A stretch of DNA of 39,886 nt from Clostridia bacterium (GCA_021204825.1 JAJPYR010000072.1:1-39886), one strand, 5' to 3'. Positions 7,021 to 15,880 are shown, numbered from the stretch's first letter. Notes: a model not told the origin generated them from the sequence alone. Translations and numbers: made by a program.

Positions 7021-7425
7021 ATGAAGATACTCATTATAGACGCCCAGGGAGGCGGCATGGGCAGGCAGATTGTGGCTGCCCTGAAGCAGGCTTTTCCGCA
7101 GGATGAGATAACGGCCGCGGGCACAAACAGCGTTGCCACAACGGCCATGCTTAAGGCCGGGGCAGATCATGCGGCCACAGGAGAGAACGCAGTCATTGTG
7201 GGCTGCAGAAAGGCGGATGTCATAGTGGGCCCTGTGGGCATTGTTATAGCGGATGCCCTGTACGGCGAGATAACGCCTGCAATGGCGCTGGCCGTAGGCC
7301 AGAGCGGCGCGAAGAGGGTTCTTGTGCCAACGAACCTTTGCGGCAACATCATTGCGGGTGTCTCAGACTATTCTGTTGCGCATCTTGTGGCAGAAGTCAC
7401 AAATGAGATTTCAAAGCTCCATTGA
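7021..7425 (+). CDS. DUF3842 family protein
   Basis: A 134-residue protein that I place in DUF3842, a small family common in Clostridia and of unknown function. It shows the family hallmarks: MKILIIDAQGGGMGRQI at the start, then AAGTNSVATTAMLKAGA, ATGENAVIV, VIVGPVGIVIADALYGEITP, and a C-terminal KRVLVP segment. The glycine-rich start recalls a nucleotide-binding Rossmann loop, but no ligand is established as far as I know. GAGAGG just before ATG 7021 marks the start. The frame stays open upstream to 6862 but overlaps immunity copy 4, so the short form is preferred. It is not obviously related to the toxin array upstream. Confidence 0.85.
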   Translation: MKILIIDAQGGGMGRQIVAALKQAFPQDEITAAGTNSVATTAMLKAGADHAATGENAVIVGCRKADVIVGPVGIVIADALYGEITPAMALAVGQSGAKRVLVPTNLCGNIIAGVSDYSVAHLVAEVTNEISKLH

Positions 7426-7614
7426 CTTCCAGTCCCCGCATATGATACCATTTACACGTGGTCCGCAGGAAGCGGCCCCGGGGCGCAGAAGCGCCGTATA
7501 AAGCAATACTCAGATAAGGCATAAGGCATACCAGGAAGGCATGCGGTTTCCCAGAAGGGCAGCTGCAGGCCTTTTTACGTATATACAGCATTTGGCAAAG
7601 GAGATCATACACAT

Positions 7615-8046
7615 ATGGCATGTTTTCTCGTACCCGTGGCAGAGGCCATAGGGGTGACAATCGCAGGCGCAGTCCTTAAGCACAGGGACAAAAAGAAGGA
7701 GAGGGAGATGAAGGCCGTATCTGGCGCAGAGGAGCTTTCCGCGCAGAATACAAAGGACCGTTCCTCTGCAAAAAAGCCATTTTACAGGAAGCTGGACTAT
7801 CTTTCATGGCTTCTCTGGGGCGGTTCACTGCTGCTTCTCTTTGAGCACATCTGGCACGGGGAGATTGTCCCGTGGTTCCCGTTCTTTACTGCGGCCGAGT
7901 CCGCAGAGGGTGTCATGACTATGCTAAAGGAGATGGGCACCGCAGGCGTTGCCATGGCGGCCCTTGTAACCTTAGTCTGGTGCGGAATGCTTGCCGTTTC
8001 AGCTGTCCGTGAAAGGCGCGCTGAAGCTTCAGAGGCCCTTAAATGA
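7615..8046 (+). CDS. Small membrane protein of unknown function
   Basis: A 143-residue protein with AAAGGAG at 7597-7603. A hydrophobic N-terminal stretch (residues 1-24) is followed by a lysine/glutamate-rich segment. Two membrane segments lie near 62-80 (WLLWGGSLLLLFEHIW) and 103-125. The stop overlaps the next start (ATGA at 8043-8046), so translation of the pair is probably coupled. The two proteins look related, each with a WGGSLLLLFEHIW- or WGASLMWLVDAIF-type segment. No family recognised. Confidence 0.7.
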   Translation: MACFLVPVAEAIGVTIAGAVLKHRDKKKEREMKAVSGAEELSAQNTKDRSSAKKPFYRKLDYLSWLLWGGSLLLLFEHIWHGEIVPWFPFFTAAESAEGVMTMLKEMGTAGVAMAALVTLVWCGMLAVSAVRERRAEASEALK

Positions 8047-8444
8047 CGCTCCTTGCAACCGTCTTCGCAGCCGTAATCTGCACTGCCGTCTGGTACAGAG
8101 GGGCGCCGGAGAGTAAGATGATGGTCTCAGTCCTGTGCTGGATATACTGGGGCGCAAGCCTAATGTGGCTCGTGGACGCCATCTTTGAGCTTGTGCAGGA
8201 AGGCTCTTCATACTTCACCCCGGAGCCTGCAGATATGCTCAATGACCTGTTCCTTGGCCTGTCTGTCATAGCCCTGGGGTTAGTGGTGTGGGTAATTGTG
8301 CTGCTCATAAAGGATCCCAGAGGAGTTTTTCTTAGGCACCGGGACAGCCCTGCAGACAGGGCTGCGGATGAATCCCACACGCAGGAAACGGCTTCTGCAG
8401 ACCCGGCAGACAGCGGCTCCGGGCCGGATGAAGACCAGAATTAA
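8043..8444 (+). CDS. Small membrane protein, coupled partner of the 7615 gene
   Basis: A 133-residue protein overlapping the previous gene by four bases. It has three predicted membrane segments (about 1-18, 24-47 and 66-90) and a soluble acidic C-terminal tail rich in Asp, Ser and Ala. The second segment, YWGASLMWLVDAIF, echoes one in the upstream protein, so the pair may be an old duplication forming one complex. Function unknown. Confidence 0.7.
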   Translation: MTLLATVFAAVICTAVWYRGAPESKMMVSVLCWIYWGASLMWLVDAIFELVQEGSSYFTPEPADMLNDLFLGLSVIALGLVVWVIVLLIKDPRGVFLRHRDSPADRAADESHTQETASADPADSGSGPDEDQN

Positions 8445-8462
8445 GAAATATGTGCACAAAAG

Positions 8463-8487
8463 CCGGGAGGCATAAAAAGCTTCCCGG
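8463..8487 (+). terminator. Hairpin after the membrane-protein pair
   Basis: CCGGGAGG pairs with CTTCCCGG (8 bp, one G-U) around a nine-base A-rich loop. No T tract follows, so termination is uncertain. Confidence 0.35.
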
Positions 8488-8527
8488 ATCAGTGCGCTTT
8501 GTGATAAAAATTTCACATAAAAAAGTG

Positions 8528-8557
8528 TTGACATTTTGTGTACATGCGGTGTACAAT
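8528..8557 (+). promoter_or_regulatory. Sigma-A promoter with GTGTACA direct repeats
   Basis: TTGACA (8528-8533), an 18-base spacer and TACAAT (8552-8557). GTGTACA occurs at 8538-8544 and 8549-8555, 11 bases apart, on one helical face inside the promoter. This is a likely operator. It leads into the RNase III gene after a ~240-base leader in which I see no other gene. Confidence 0.6.
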
Positions 8558-8803
8558 GCATTTGCAACAAAGCAAAGGGCGTTTGAGACATAAACAGTTC
8601 TACTTAAAACAGACGTTGCTGAATCATTCATGCGGGTGAATGGGGCAGACCGACAGGCTTAAGTATATTCAGTTTATTCATATTATGCCGGAGAATTACG
8701 GGAAGGGAGCATGCCGGCGGCAGGGTATGCCTTCGTTTCTGCGTTATGCATTCCGGGATAGTCATTCGTCCTCTGTGATATGTTCATGGAGGTTTTTTGT
8801 TAT

Positions 8804-9886
8804 ATGGACAAAGAAACTATCGGGAAAGTGGAACAGGAGATAGGGTACACTTTCAAAAACAAGAGTCTTTTGGAGCAGGCTTTCACGCGCAAGAGCTATA
8901 CGGAAGAGCGCAGGAAGGGTGAGAGCAACAACGAGATCCTGGAGTTCTTCGGAGACAAGGTTCTGGATTTCATAGTCATAAAGGAGATGGCGGACCATTA
9001 CGGGGAACTGCATGACACCGGCTATTTCTGTGCCAGCAATGAAGGGGAGCTGTCCGAGGTCAAGAAGCAGATCGTGAACAGCAAATCCCTTTCAGCGCGC
9101 ATAGATGATCTCGGCTTTGCGAAGTATCTCATTATGAGCAAAGGGGATGAAAAAAACAATGCGCAGGACCAGACGCACGTGAAGGAAGACCTCTTTGAAG
9201 CCATTCTGGGAGCTGTTGCCGTAGACTGCAGGTGGGACATAAGCAAGCTGCAGGTGTCCGTGGACATGATGCTCCACCTGGATGACATAGTGAGCAGAGA
9301 CCTCAATGTTCATTATGACCCCGTCACTTTGATGCAGAGATGGAGCTTAAGGAAGTACGGCGTGCTTCCGGAGTACAAGTTCATACCGCAGAAGAACATG
9401 CCGGGAAGGGACATCCGTCCTTATTACGGGGAAAACGGCAGGCTTGACACAAAGGCTTATGCGCACGGGGATGAGGACTACAAGTGCATCCTGTATCTTG
9501 CAGGACAGGAGTTTGTGGGATACGGGTTCACGAAGAGTGAGGCAAGGTATGCAGCGGCTGCGGAAGGATATGATTACCTGGAGGAGGAAGGCCTTGTGTT
9601 CCTTATGGAGGATGACATAGAGGACTGTTCCGAAGAGCATGCCGTTTCCAATCTGCAGATACTTTCCTCGAAGGGATACTTCAAGACTCCGTCATACACC
9701 TTCACAGAGACCCATGACGGGAACGGGAACCCCATATGGAAGTGCGAGTGCGACATAGAAGGCTTTGAGTACAGCACCTGGTATGAGGCCGCCTCGAAGA
9801 AAGAGGCCAAGCGCATGGCAGCATATCATATGCTTGCAAACATTCTCCGCAACCAGATGGGCACCATCGGCAAGCTGGAAGGATAG
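8804..9886 (+). CDS. RNase III-family protein with two dsRNA-binding domains
   Basis: A 360-residue protein. GGAGG (8788-8792) sits 11 bases before ATG 8804, preferred over ATG 8780, which would place this site inside the gene. The RNase III domain (about 1-160) shows the signature NEILEFFGDKVL at 43-54, with acidic residues E44, E47 and D51, and the second acidic cluster VKEDLFEAILGA. These are the metal-binding positions of an active dsRNA endonuclease. Two dsRNA-binding-like domains follow, one from about 170 to 255 and one from about 270 to 350 (each ending in an Ala-rich helix, ARYAAAAEGYDYL and EAKRMAAYHML). Housekeeping RNase III is usually ~230 residues with one such domain, so this is an extra, accessory form. 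It stands alone behind its own promoter and lacks the usual smc/ftsY or acyl-carrier neighbours. Confidence 0.85.
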   Translation: MDKETIGKVEQEIGYTFKNKSLLEQAFTRKSYTEERRKGESNNEILEFFGDKVLDFIVIKEMADHYGELHDTGYFCASNEGELSEVKKQIVNSKSLSARIDDLGFAKYLIMSKGDEKNNAQDQTHVKEDLFEAILGAVAVDCRWDISKLQVSVDMMLHLDDIVSRDLNVHYDPVTLMQRWSLRKYGVLPEYKFIPQKNMPGRDIRPYYGENGRLDTKAYAHGDEDYKCILYLAGQEFVGYGFTKSEARYAAAAEGYDYLEEEGLVFLMEDDIEDCSEEHAVSNLQILSSKGYFKTPSYTFTETHDGNGNPIWKCECDIEGFEYSTWYEAASKKEAKRMAAYHMLANILRNQMGTIGKLEG

Positions 9887-10080
9887 CCTCATGTCCCTAT
9901 TTACCACACACCAGGCTGCATGAAGCTCCCGGCAGACATGCTTATCTGCAGTCCATCCTGCAGCCCATTTGGCGGCCTACTCGGCGGCCAATCCGCGCAG
10001 GCAGGCGCATACGCGGACATGCGCACACAAACGCAATCATACACAAACACAAGCAAACACAAGCATACAGGGAGATACAT

Positions 10081-11493
10081 ATGAAAGTATTGTCCGTTGC
10101 ATACACAATGAAACCCTCATTCACCCAGCAGGACTTCTTCCGCATAGTGGAGTCCTGGCTGGCCTCGTCAGATGTCACGGGTGAGATAGCCAAAGAACTT
10201 GCCTCAAGCCCGGAGAAGGGGAGCATGCATGCGGAGTCTGAGTACAGCATCCTGGACACCGCATGCCACTCCGGAGAAGATGTATCCTATACGGCCGTGA
10301 AGTTTGAGCACAGCTTTCATTCCAGCATCTGGACTGCGGAGATAATCCTGGAAGCCCGCGAGTCTCTTACACGCGTGTTCTTTCACATAATCTGCTCCGG
10401 ACAGGGCACAAAGGATAACAGGCTGGAGCCGGAGCACTGTGACGTAATCCGGGCGTTCATCTCCTCCGGGTGCATAAAGGACCCGGTGCTGCCCTTCAAG
10501 CCCGTTCATATGGATTGCAAGGACGTGCAGATGGAGTGGCTCGCCTCGGCCATGCAGCCGGGATACAAGGATGACGTGCCTGTGGTAATAGTCTCCCAGT
10601 GCTTTGATTCCTACGGCTATGACGTAAACGTGGACAAGCTCGCAAAGAAGTTCTGCGGAATTGCGTACTTCGTTACCGTGGACAATGACTTCACCCGCAC
10701 ATTAAAATCCAGGTATAATCTCAAGCCTCCGTACAACGGCTCTGTAGCCATATACTTAAGGGGCAAATGGTACGCGCAGTATCAGAAGGGCAGGGATGAA
10801 TACATAGGAAGGCCTCTGGACATTGCTGTGGAGGATGATATCTTAAGAGCTGTAACCTCCGGCTGGGAGAAGACGGCACCCACATGGGAGTACGTCTGCA
10901 GCGAAAGGACAAAGGCGGAGTCTGCAAAGCTCAATGCCTTTGTGAACGAGATCTTTGACAGCAACATGAACAAGGACGAGAAGCTCCGTCTAGCCAAGGA
11001 AAAGATAGAGGAGCTCTGGAAGGATAACGAGTCCCTGAAGACGCGCTGTGAGAGCCTTGAAGCGGCTTTCAGGGCAAAAGTGTCAGACAGCATGCTTATT
11101 GCCGCAGGGGACGAGAAGGAGCTGTATGACGGGGAGCAGAATGACCTCATAGTCTCTGTGCTCCAGAAGCACCTTTCCACAACCTGCAAGGAAGGGACAA
11201 GGCCGGAAGAACTCATAAAGAGCATCCTTGCAAAGAACAGCCTTGTAGGCGCCGGCAAAGAAATCTTTGACGAAGTCTCCGCCCTTCTTTCCAAGGCCGG
11301 CACCCTTAACTCCAAGGACATCACAGAACTGGAGCGCCTCGGTTTCACGGTGGTCTCAGAAAGCATGCATTACAAGGTAATCTTCAAGGACAATCCCAAA
11401 TACTGCTTCTCGCTGTCCAAATCCCCCAGCGATGTCCGCACCGGCAAAAACGCCGCAGCGGAAATAATAGCCAGGCTGTCCGTATACAGATAA
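10081..11493 (+). CDS. Unknown accessory protein, paralogue of the 3048 gene
   Basis: A 470-residue protein with GGGAG eight bases before ATG 10081. It shares the whole architecture of the 3048 protein: an MKPSFTQ start, the VPVVIVSQ block near 160-170, NGSVAIY near 222, a central coiled coil (roughly 275-335), an EQNDLIVSVLQ helix and the C-terminal HYKVIFKDNPKY...PSD...TGKN block. Identity is clearly partial, so the duplication is old. The fold and role are not recognised. The gap before it (9887-10080) holds no gene, only a duplicated GGCGGCC and a CA-rich leader. Confidence 0.8.
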   Translation: MKVLSVAYTMKPSFTQQDFFRIVESWLASSDVTGEIAKELASSPEKGSMHAESEYSILDTACHSGEDVSYTAVKFEHSFHSSIWTAEIILEARESLTRVFFHIICSGQGTKDNRLEPEHCDVIRAFISSGCIKDPVLPFKPVHMDCKDVQMEWLASAMQPGYKDDVPVVIVSQCFDSYGYDVNVDKLAKKFCGIAYFVTVDNDFTRTLKSRYNLKPPYNGSVAIYLRGKWYAQYQKGRDEYIGRPLDIAVEDDILRAVTSGWEKTAPTWEYVCSERTKAESAKLNAFVNEIFDSNMNKDEKLRLAKEKIEELWKDNESLKTRCESLEAAFRAKVSDSMLIAAGDEKELYDGEQNDLIVSVLQKHLSTTCKEGTRPEELIKSILAKNSLVGAGKEIFDEVSALLSKAGTLNSKDITELERLGFTVVSESMHYKVIFKDNPKYCFSLSKSPSDVRTGKNAAAEIIARLSVYR

Positions 11494-11624
11494 TCCCGCA
11501 CCCATGCACATACAGGCCCGCAGAAGGCACCTGGTGCCCATTGGCTCCTGTCTTCGGCGCAGGTCTGGAAGACCGTAACAAACCTGCAGCAAGCTTCAGG
11601 GCTCTGCCATAAAGCGCCAAAGTG

Positions 11625-11653
11625 TTGTTTTTTGCACTCCTGCATGGTATACT
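11625..11653 (+). promoter_or_regulatory. Promoter of the GIY-YIG gene
   Basis: TTGTTT (11625-11630), a 17-base spacer and TATACT (11648-11653), with the -10 box 36 bases before ATG 11690. Confidence 0.55.
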
Positions 11654-11689
11654 TTGGGCAGTAAGGGAAACAGCGGGGAGGCAGGCAAT

Positions 11690-13129
11690 ATGGCAGGTCG
11701 TCAGAGCATCAGTTTGAACGTAACATATCATTCCGGCGTGGCAGACGGAATAATAAGCATAACGCAGAAGCGTTCGCCTGTGCACATGTACATCATCCCA
11801 AGGAAGCTCCTCAAGGACGCCAAGGAGATAGACAGCATCTATGACCCCGGCATATACATGCTCATCAAAGAGGATGAAGAGAGGCAGATAGAGGACATAT
11901 ACGTAGGACAGACCAGGAACGGGCTTTCCAGAATCTTTGACCATGACCGCAAGAAGGACTGGTGGAACAAGGTCATTATGATCCTCGGCAACAGCGACAC
12001 CTTCAACCTGGACATGATAAGCGCCCTTGAAAAGTACGGCATAGACAAGGCCTACAAGTCCGGCTACGCAGTGCACAACGAGGTCAACCCGCAGTACGTC
12101 ATAAAGTCCAGCCTTCTCAATGATGTGGAATGGATCTTTGAGGAAACAGACTTCCTTCTCGCAACGCAAGGGTACAGCCTCGTAAAGAAGCGCCACAGAA
12201 AGCCCAGGGCCGCAAAGCCTGCCCCCGTTCCGGAAGAGCCTCTTTCAGAGGCGGAAACAGATGAGCCGGCTCCGGAGCCGGCACAAGAGCCGGGAAAGGA
12301 GCCTGCCCCTGCAGAACCTGCAGCACCAGCCCCGGAGGCACCAGCAGCAGAGCCTGCTCCGGAGGAGCCTGTACAGACAAAGCCGGAAGGGACTTGGATT
12401 TCGCTGGACAAAGAGTTCAGCCCTACAGGATACAAGATGCAGGCATACTCATACGCGGGCAGGCCATATGAGACGGAGTCATTCCGTTCATTCTTAAAGG
12501 ACATAATAAACCTTCTATACGAAGGCCACAGCACAGTAATAGACGGCATAGCAGACGGAGGACACAAGCTCTCCGGGCGCATCCGGAGGAACCAGGACTT
12601 CACAAGAGCCGGACATATAGAGGGCACGGACATATACTTCGAGGCCAACTGGAGCGCTGCGGACACCATGCGCTTCGTGCGTGAACTTGCAGAAGCCTGC
12701 GGGGTAAGCACGGCAGACATATCCGTCTGCGTGCACTCCAAATCCGGCACGGCTGAGCCTCTGCCCGCAGCAGAGGAGCCCGGACCCAGTTACGATGTCT
12801 CCATGGACGGCATCCTTCATATCTCCACAAAGGAAGTAACCGGCCTTGGCACCTTCAACCCGGAGACAGGAGAGCTTACGGTTCTTGAAGGCTCACAGCT
12901 TAGCTTTGCGCACAACAAAGCGTACGGCAAAGCCAAGGAATACAGGGAGGATGCCGCATTCTGCGGATACATCCGGGAGGAAGACGGCTTCAGCGTCCTG
13001 AAGAAGGCATACACCTTTGATTCCCCCAGCGGGGCAGGGATGTTCATCCTTGGAAGGTCCGTTAACGGCTGGGTTGAATGGAAGGACGCAAACGGTGTCC
13101 CTTTGAAGGAACTGTATCCTAAAGAGTAA
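11690..13129 (+). CDS. GIY-YIG nuclease-like protein with C-terminal DUF4357-like domain
   Basis: A 479-residue protein. GGGGAGG about eight bases upstream supports ATG 11690. A GIY-YIG domain (about 50-160) shows DPGIYML (52-58), IYVGQT (70-75), Arg81 and Glu114, the usual catalytic order Tyr, Tyr, Arg, Glu. A linker of ~60 residues rich in Pro, Ala and Glu follows (about 165-230). The region 230-355 (starting near TWISLDKEF) is not recognised. The last ~50 residues match DUF4357: FDSPSGAGMFILGRSVNGW then WKDANG. GIY-YIG plus DUF4357 is a known pairing in bacterial proteins of unclear function, often annotated as GIY-YIG nuclease family. The Pro/Ala/Glu linker is unusually long. Confidence 0.8.
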   Translation: MAGRQSISLNVTYHSGVADGIISITQKRSPVHMYIIPRKLLKDAKEIDSIYDPGIYMLIKEDEERQIEDIYVGQTRNGLSRIFDHDRKKDWWNKVIMILGNSDTFNLDMISALEKYGIDKAYKSGYAVHNEVNPQYVIKSSLLNDVEWIFEETDFLLATQGYSLVKKRHRKPRAAKPAPVPEEPLSEAETDEPAPEPAQEPGKEPAPAEPAAPAPEAPAAEPAPEEPVQTKPEGTWISLDKEFSPTGYKMQAYSYAGRPYETESFRSFLKDIINLLYEGHSTVIDGIADGGHKLSGRIRRNQDFTRAGHIEGTDIYFEANWSAADTMRFVRELAEACGVSTADISVCVHSKSGTAEPLPAAEEPGPSYDVSMDGILHISTKEVTGLGTFNPETGELTVLEGSQLSFAHNKAYGKAKEYREDAAFCGYIREEDGFSVLKKAYTFDSPSGAGMFILGRSVNGWVEWKDANGVPLKELYPKE

Positions 13130-13233
13130 CCCGCACAGCATACAGTCCAAGCCCGCAAGCAGAATCCAGTCCAAAGCAGCGGGCACAGACAATACAGTCA
13201 ATAACAAGACAAGACATAAGGAATGCAGAGCGT

Positions 13234-14034
13234 ATGGGCACAGCATTACTCGAAGAAGCCGCAGAGGAAGCGGAAGAGATACAAAGCTCAATGAGCGTGG
13301 GGCTCATTATAGCCATCCTGGTTGCCGTCATGCTTGTGGCGGGCGGCATAGCGGTTGCCATAAAGCTCCCCTCCAGGAACACCCCGGTCACGAGAATCAT
13401 ATACAGCATTGTATCTGTGGCTGTCTCTGCGGGAGCCCTCATTATGGGCGTCTTCGCAAACCGGGAGCATGCAATCGGAGAGGACATATTCTTTGTAATC
13501 TTCTTAGGGCTGTATGCCTTCGCTCTCATATGGCTCCAGCCAAAGACATTCATATACAACCTTCTGCTGGATATAGTCTTAGGCCTGGTGCTTACCATCC
13601 TTTCCGTCTTCATTGCCTCATACAACATCGGCTGGCTCCCCGGGCTTGCCATGATAATAATCTCCTTCATCTGCATGGGATACCATACAAGAAGGCTCAT
13701 CAAGCGCAATAAGTACATAAGGTACCAGGAAGCAAAACTGGAAGAACAGCAGGCAGCAGAACCCGCACAGGCACCCAAAAGCGCTCCGCATAACAAGAGA
13801 CAGTTAAAGCAAGCCATTATGTACTCCCAGACAGGCACAGAAGCGCCTGCAGGCGGCGCAGACGGGGCTAAAGCCCCTGCGGATGAGAAGGCTTTCAAGC
13901 CCTCTGCACAGCAGGACGGCCCTGCGGCATCCCTGGACGGTGCGGAGGACAGAGGGAAGAATGCAGAGAAGAAGCCCGCAGAAGAGGAAGACAAGGGGCT
14001 GGACCTGGACATAGACCCGTTTGACACCCTTTGA
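13234..14034 (+). CDS. Multi-pass membrane protein of unknown function
   Basis: A 266-residue protein with an acidic N-terminus (EEAAEEAEE) and about five membrane segments near residues 22-44, 55-75, 84-102, 106-129 and 134-150. A basic cluster (RRLIKRNK) and a long soluble tail of ~105 residues, rich in Ala, Glu and Pro, complete it. AAGGA lies about 12 bases before ATG 13234. No family is recognised. Its position just before a relaxase gene is compatible with a conjugation-related role, but nothing in the sequence shows that. Confidence 0.7.
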   Translation: MGTALLEEAAEEAEEIQSSMSVGLIIAILVAVMLVAGGIAVAIKLPSRNTPVTRIIYSIVSVAVSAGALIMGVFANREHAIGEDIFFVIFLGLYAFALIWLQPKTFIYNLLLDIVLGLVLTILSVFIASYNIGWLPGLAMIIISFICMGYHTRRLIKRNKYIRYQEAKLEEQQAAEPAQAPKSAPHNKRQLKQAIMYSQTGTEAPAGGADGAKAPADEKAFKPSAQQDGPAASLDGAEDRGKNAEKKPAEEEDKGLDLDIDPFDTL

Positions 14035-14039
14035 TCCAG

Positions 14040-14160
14040 GCCGGCATAACACACCAACGCAGAACATGCATCCGCATGCGGATGCACATACCGGAGCCGG
14101 GCATGCAGGAGCCGGGCCATTCTTAAGATGGCGGCACAAAGTGCCGTGCATGCAATACCG
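14040..14160. other. Candidate oriT region upstream of the relaxase
   Basis: The 205 bases before the relaxase contain a perfect 20-bp palindrome (14067-14086, centred on GCATGC) and a 6-bp inverted repeat CGGCAC-aaa-GTGCCG (14132-14146). MobV relaxases commonly act at an inverted repeat just upstream of their own gene. No nick-site match can be claimed by eye. Confidence 0.35.
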
Positions 14161-14239
14161 GAATATTACCAGGAAAATCTATACAAGGAGAAGAAAGAAA
14201 ACACGCCGGAGCAGGAGGGGCGTGCGGAAAGACAAAGGC

Positions 14240-15340
14240 ATGAGCGTTTTAGTTGCTACTATTAAACGCGTGAATTACAACAGGTTCAGCGCCTGGGAGA
14301 GGGAGATAGAGAGACTGCCGGACTATGGCTGCATAGACGGCCATATAGATGACGCTGCGACTAAGAACAATTACCACGTAATATATCCCAAGGGGGATTA
14401 CAAGACTCTGGCCAGCCCGTACGTCACGGACGGCAAGGGCAAGGATGCTTGCATGATGACCAGCATAGTGTACGGAGAGGCGCCTTTTTTCGACCGCTTC
14501 GGGGACGCAATGCGGCACCAGTTCTTTACAGACGCCGCCCAGTATTTCCTGGACACATACGGCAGGCGCAACGTCTTCACTGCAGCCGTTCATATGGATG
14601 AAGCCTTCCCTCACATGCATGTATGCTTCTTCCCGTATGACACAGAGGGCAACCTTCTGGAAATAGCCGCAAGAAACAACGGAAAGGCAAAGAGCGATTT
14701 CCAGGATGACATATACGAGAAGCTGGGCGTGCCCTGGCACATGGAGAAGGCAGACACGGACCACAGCGCAAAGCACCGCACCCATGAAGAATACCTGCAG
14801 GCAAGGCTCATGCACCGTTACCAGATGGAAGTGAATGACATTCTTAACCTGATAGATTCCAAGCGCCGCGAGTACTATGAGCTGGAAGAGGCCGTAAACG
14901 GCCTTGAAGACAAGGAATACACCTTGAAGCGCAGCATCCGGGAATTAACCCAGGCGCAGGAAGCCATGAAGGAAGAGTCCAGGGCCATCCATGCGGATAT
15001 TCTGGAGGACATAGATTTCCGCGCGGGAATGGACCTTGCCTGTGCAGAGCCGGACCCGTCCAGGTCCAAGGACAAGTCCATACGCATCCTCAAGGCCCGC
15101 AACTATTACATGCAGGAGCGCCTTTACAGGGAGCAGGACAACACCAAGGAAGTCTTAGGCGAGCTCAATGACACAAAGGCCCAGCTTAAAAGTGCCCTGC
15201 AGTACAAGGACAAGGCTAAGGTGGCGGACATGCTGCTTGCGCAGTATCCGTACATATACAATTCCCTTGTGGCAAGCGCAGGGACCTCTTCCGGCAGAAG
15301 GAGCAAATCAAGGGACACCGGAGAGGAAAAGGCACAATAA
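14240..15340 (+). CDS. MobV (Pre/Mob)-like relaxase, compact
   Basis: A 366-residue protein from ATG 14240. The frame is open upstream to 14021, but homology starts at MSVLVATIKR. AGGAGGG lies rather far (20 bases) upstream, so the start is not certain. Conserved Pre/Mob features are YHVIYPKGDY, FF...F, YGRRNVFTAAVHMDE (H118, D120, E121), and the metal-binding FPHMHVCFFP (H125, H127). A coiled-coil C-terminal half follows (about 215-330). Relaxases nick oriT to start plasmid transfer. The typical early H-N-x-R motif is not obvious; NYNRF is in its place. The protein is also shorter than many MobV members. No replication or coupling gene is in the window. A decayed or accessory relaxase of an integrated mobilisable element fits. 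Confidence 0.75.
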   Translation: MSVLVATIKRVNYNRFSAWEREIERLPDYGCIDGHIDDAATKNNYHVIYPKGDYKTLASPYVTDGKGKDACMMTSIVYGEAPFFDRFGDAMRHQFFTDAAQYFLDTYGRRNVFTAAVHMDEAFPHMHVCFFPYDTEGNLLEIAARNNGKAKSDFQDDIYEKLGVPWHMEKADTDHSAKHRTHEEYLQARLMHRYQMEVNDILNLIDSKRREYYELEEAVNGLEDKEYTLKRSIRELTQAQEAMKEESRAIHADILEDIDFRAGMDLACAEPDPSRSKDKSIRILKARNYYMQERLYREQDNTKEVLGELNDTKAQLKSALQYKDKAKVADMLLAQYPYIYNSLVASAGTSSGRRSKSRDTGEEKAQ

Positions 15341-15364
15341 TACATACACACACGGAGGATCCAT

Positions 15365-15880
15365 ATGGAATACAAAGATCTGGTGCAGGAGAGATACTCC
15401 TGCAAGAGCTATGACCCGGACAAGGAGATAGAGGAAGACAAGCTCCGTTACATCCTGAACTGCGGACGACTTGCGCCCACTGCAAAGAACCTGCAGGAGC
15501 AGCACATCTATGTTGCGAGGAGCAAAGAGGCTCTTCAAAAGGTAGACCAAATCACCCCTTGCAGGTACGGCGCGCCTGTGGTGCTCATAATAGCCTTTGA
15601 CTCCTCCAGCGTCTTCACATACCCAGGCGGCAAAAGGGACTCCGGCATAGAGGACGCAGCAATTGTTGCCACCCACATGATGCTAGCCGCCAAGGACTGC
15701 GGGATAGACTCCTGCATGATAAACAAGCTGGACCCGGACGAAGCCGCGTGCATCCTGTCCCTTCCAGCCAATGAGAAGATACTCATGCTCATGGATCTAG
15801 GTTATGCATCTGCATCCGCAAAGCCCCTTCCGAACCACACCAGCCGCAAGGGCCTCGCAGACACCGTATCCTGCATCTGA
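15365..15880 (+). CDS. Nitroreductase-family flavoprotein
   Basis: A 171-residue protein with GGAGG seven bases before ATG 15365, 24 bases after the relaxase. It fits the FMN-dependent nitroreductase family: ERYSCKSYDPDKEI at the start (phosphate-contacting basic residues), LNCGRLAPTAKNLQ around 33-46, a central APVVLIIAFD strand, IEDAAIVATHMMLAAKDCGIDSCMIN near 98-122, and ILMLMDLGYA at 140-149. Such enzymes reduce nitro compounds, quinones or other substrates with NAD(P)H. The substrate cannot be told from sequence. The length is typical of the short subfamily. It may share a transcript with the relaxase gene. Confidence 0.9.
   Translation: MEYKDLVQERYSCKSYDPDKEIEEDKLRYILNCGRLAPTAKNLQEQHIYVARSKEALQKVDQITPCRYGAPVVLIIAFDSSSVFTYPGGKRDSGIEDAAIVATHMMLAAKDCGIDSCMINKLDPDEAACILSLPANEKILMLMDLGYASASAKPLPNHTSRKGLADTVSCI

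Noticed and set aside
11384..12196. 270-codon minus-strand frame
   Set aside because: It is a shadow of the GIY-YIG gene and the end of the 10081 gene, whose plus-strand frames have clear motifs.
13119..14120. 333-codon minus-strand frame with hydrophobic stretches
   Set aside because: It lies opposite the five-pass membrane protein; its Ser/Ala/Met-rich composition is the usual shadow of such a gene.
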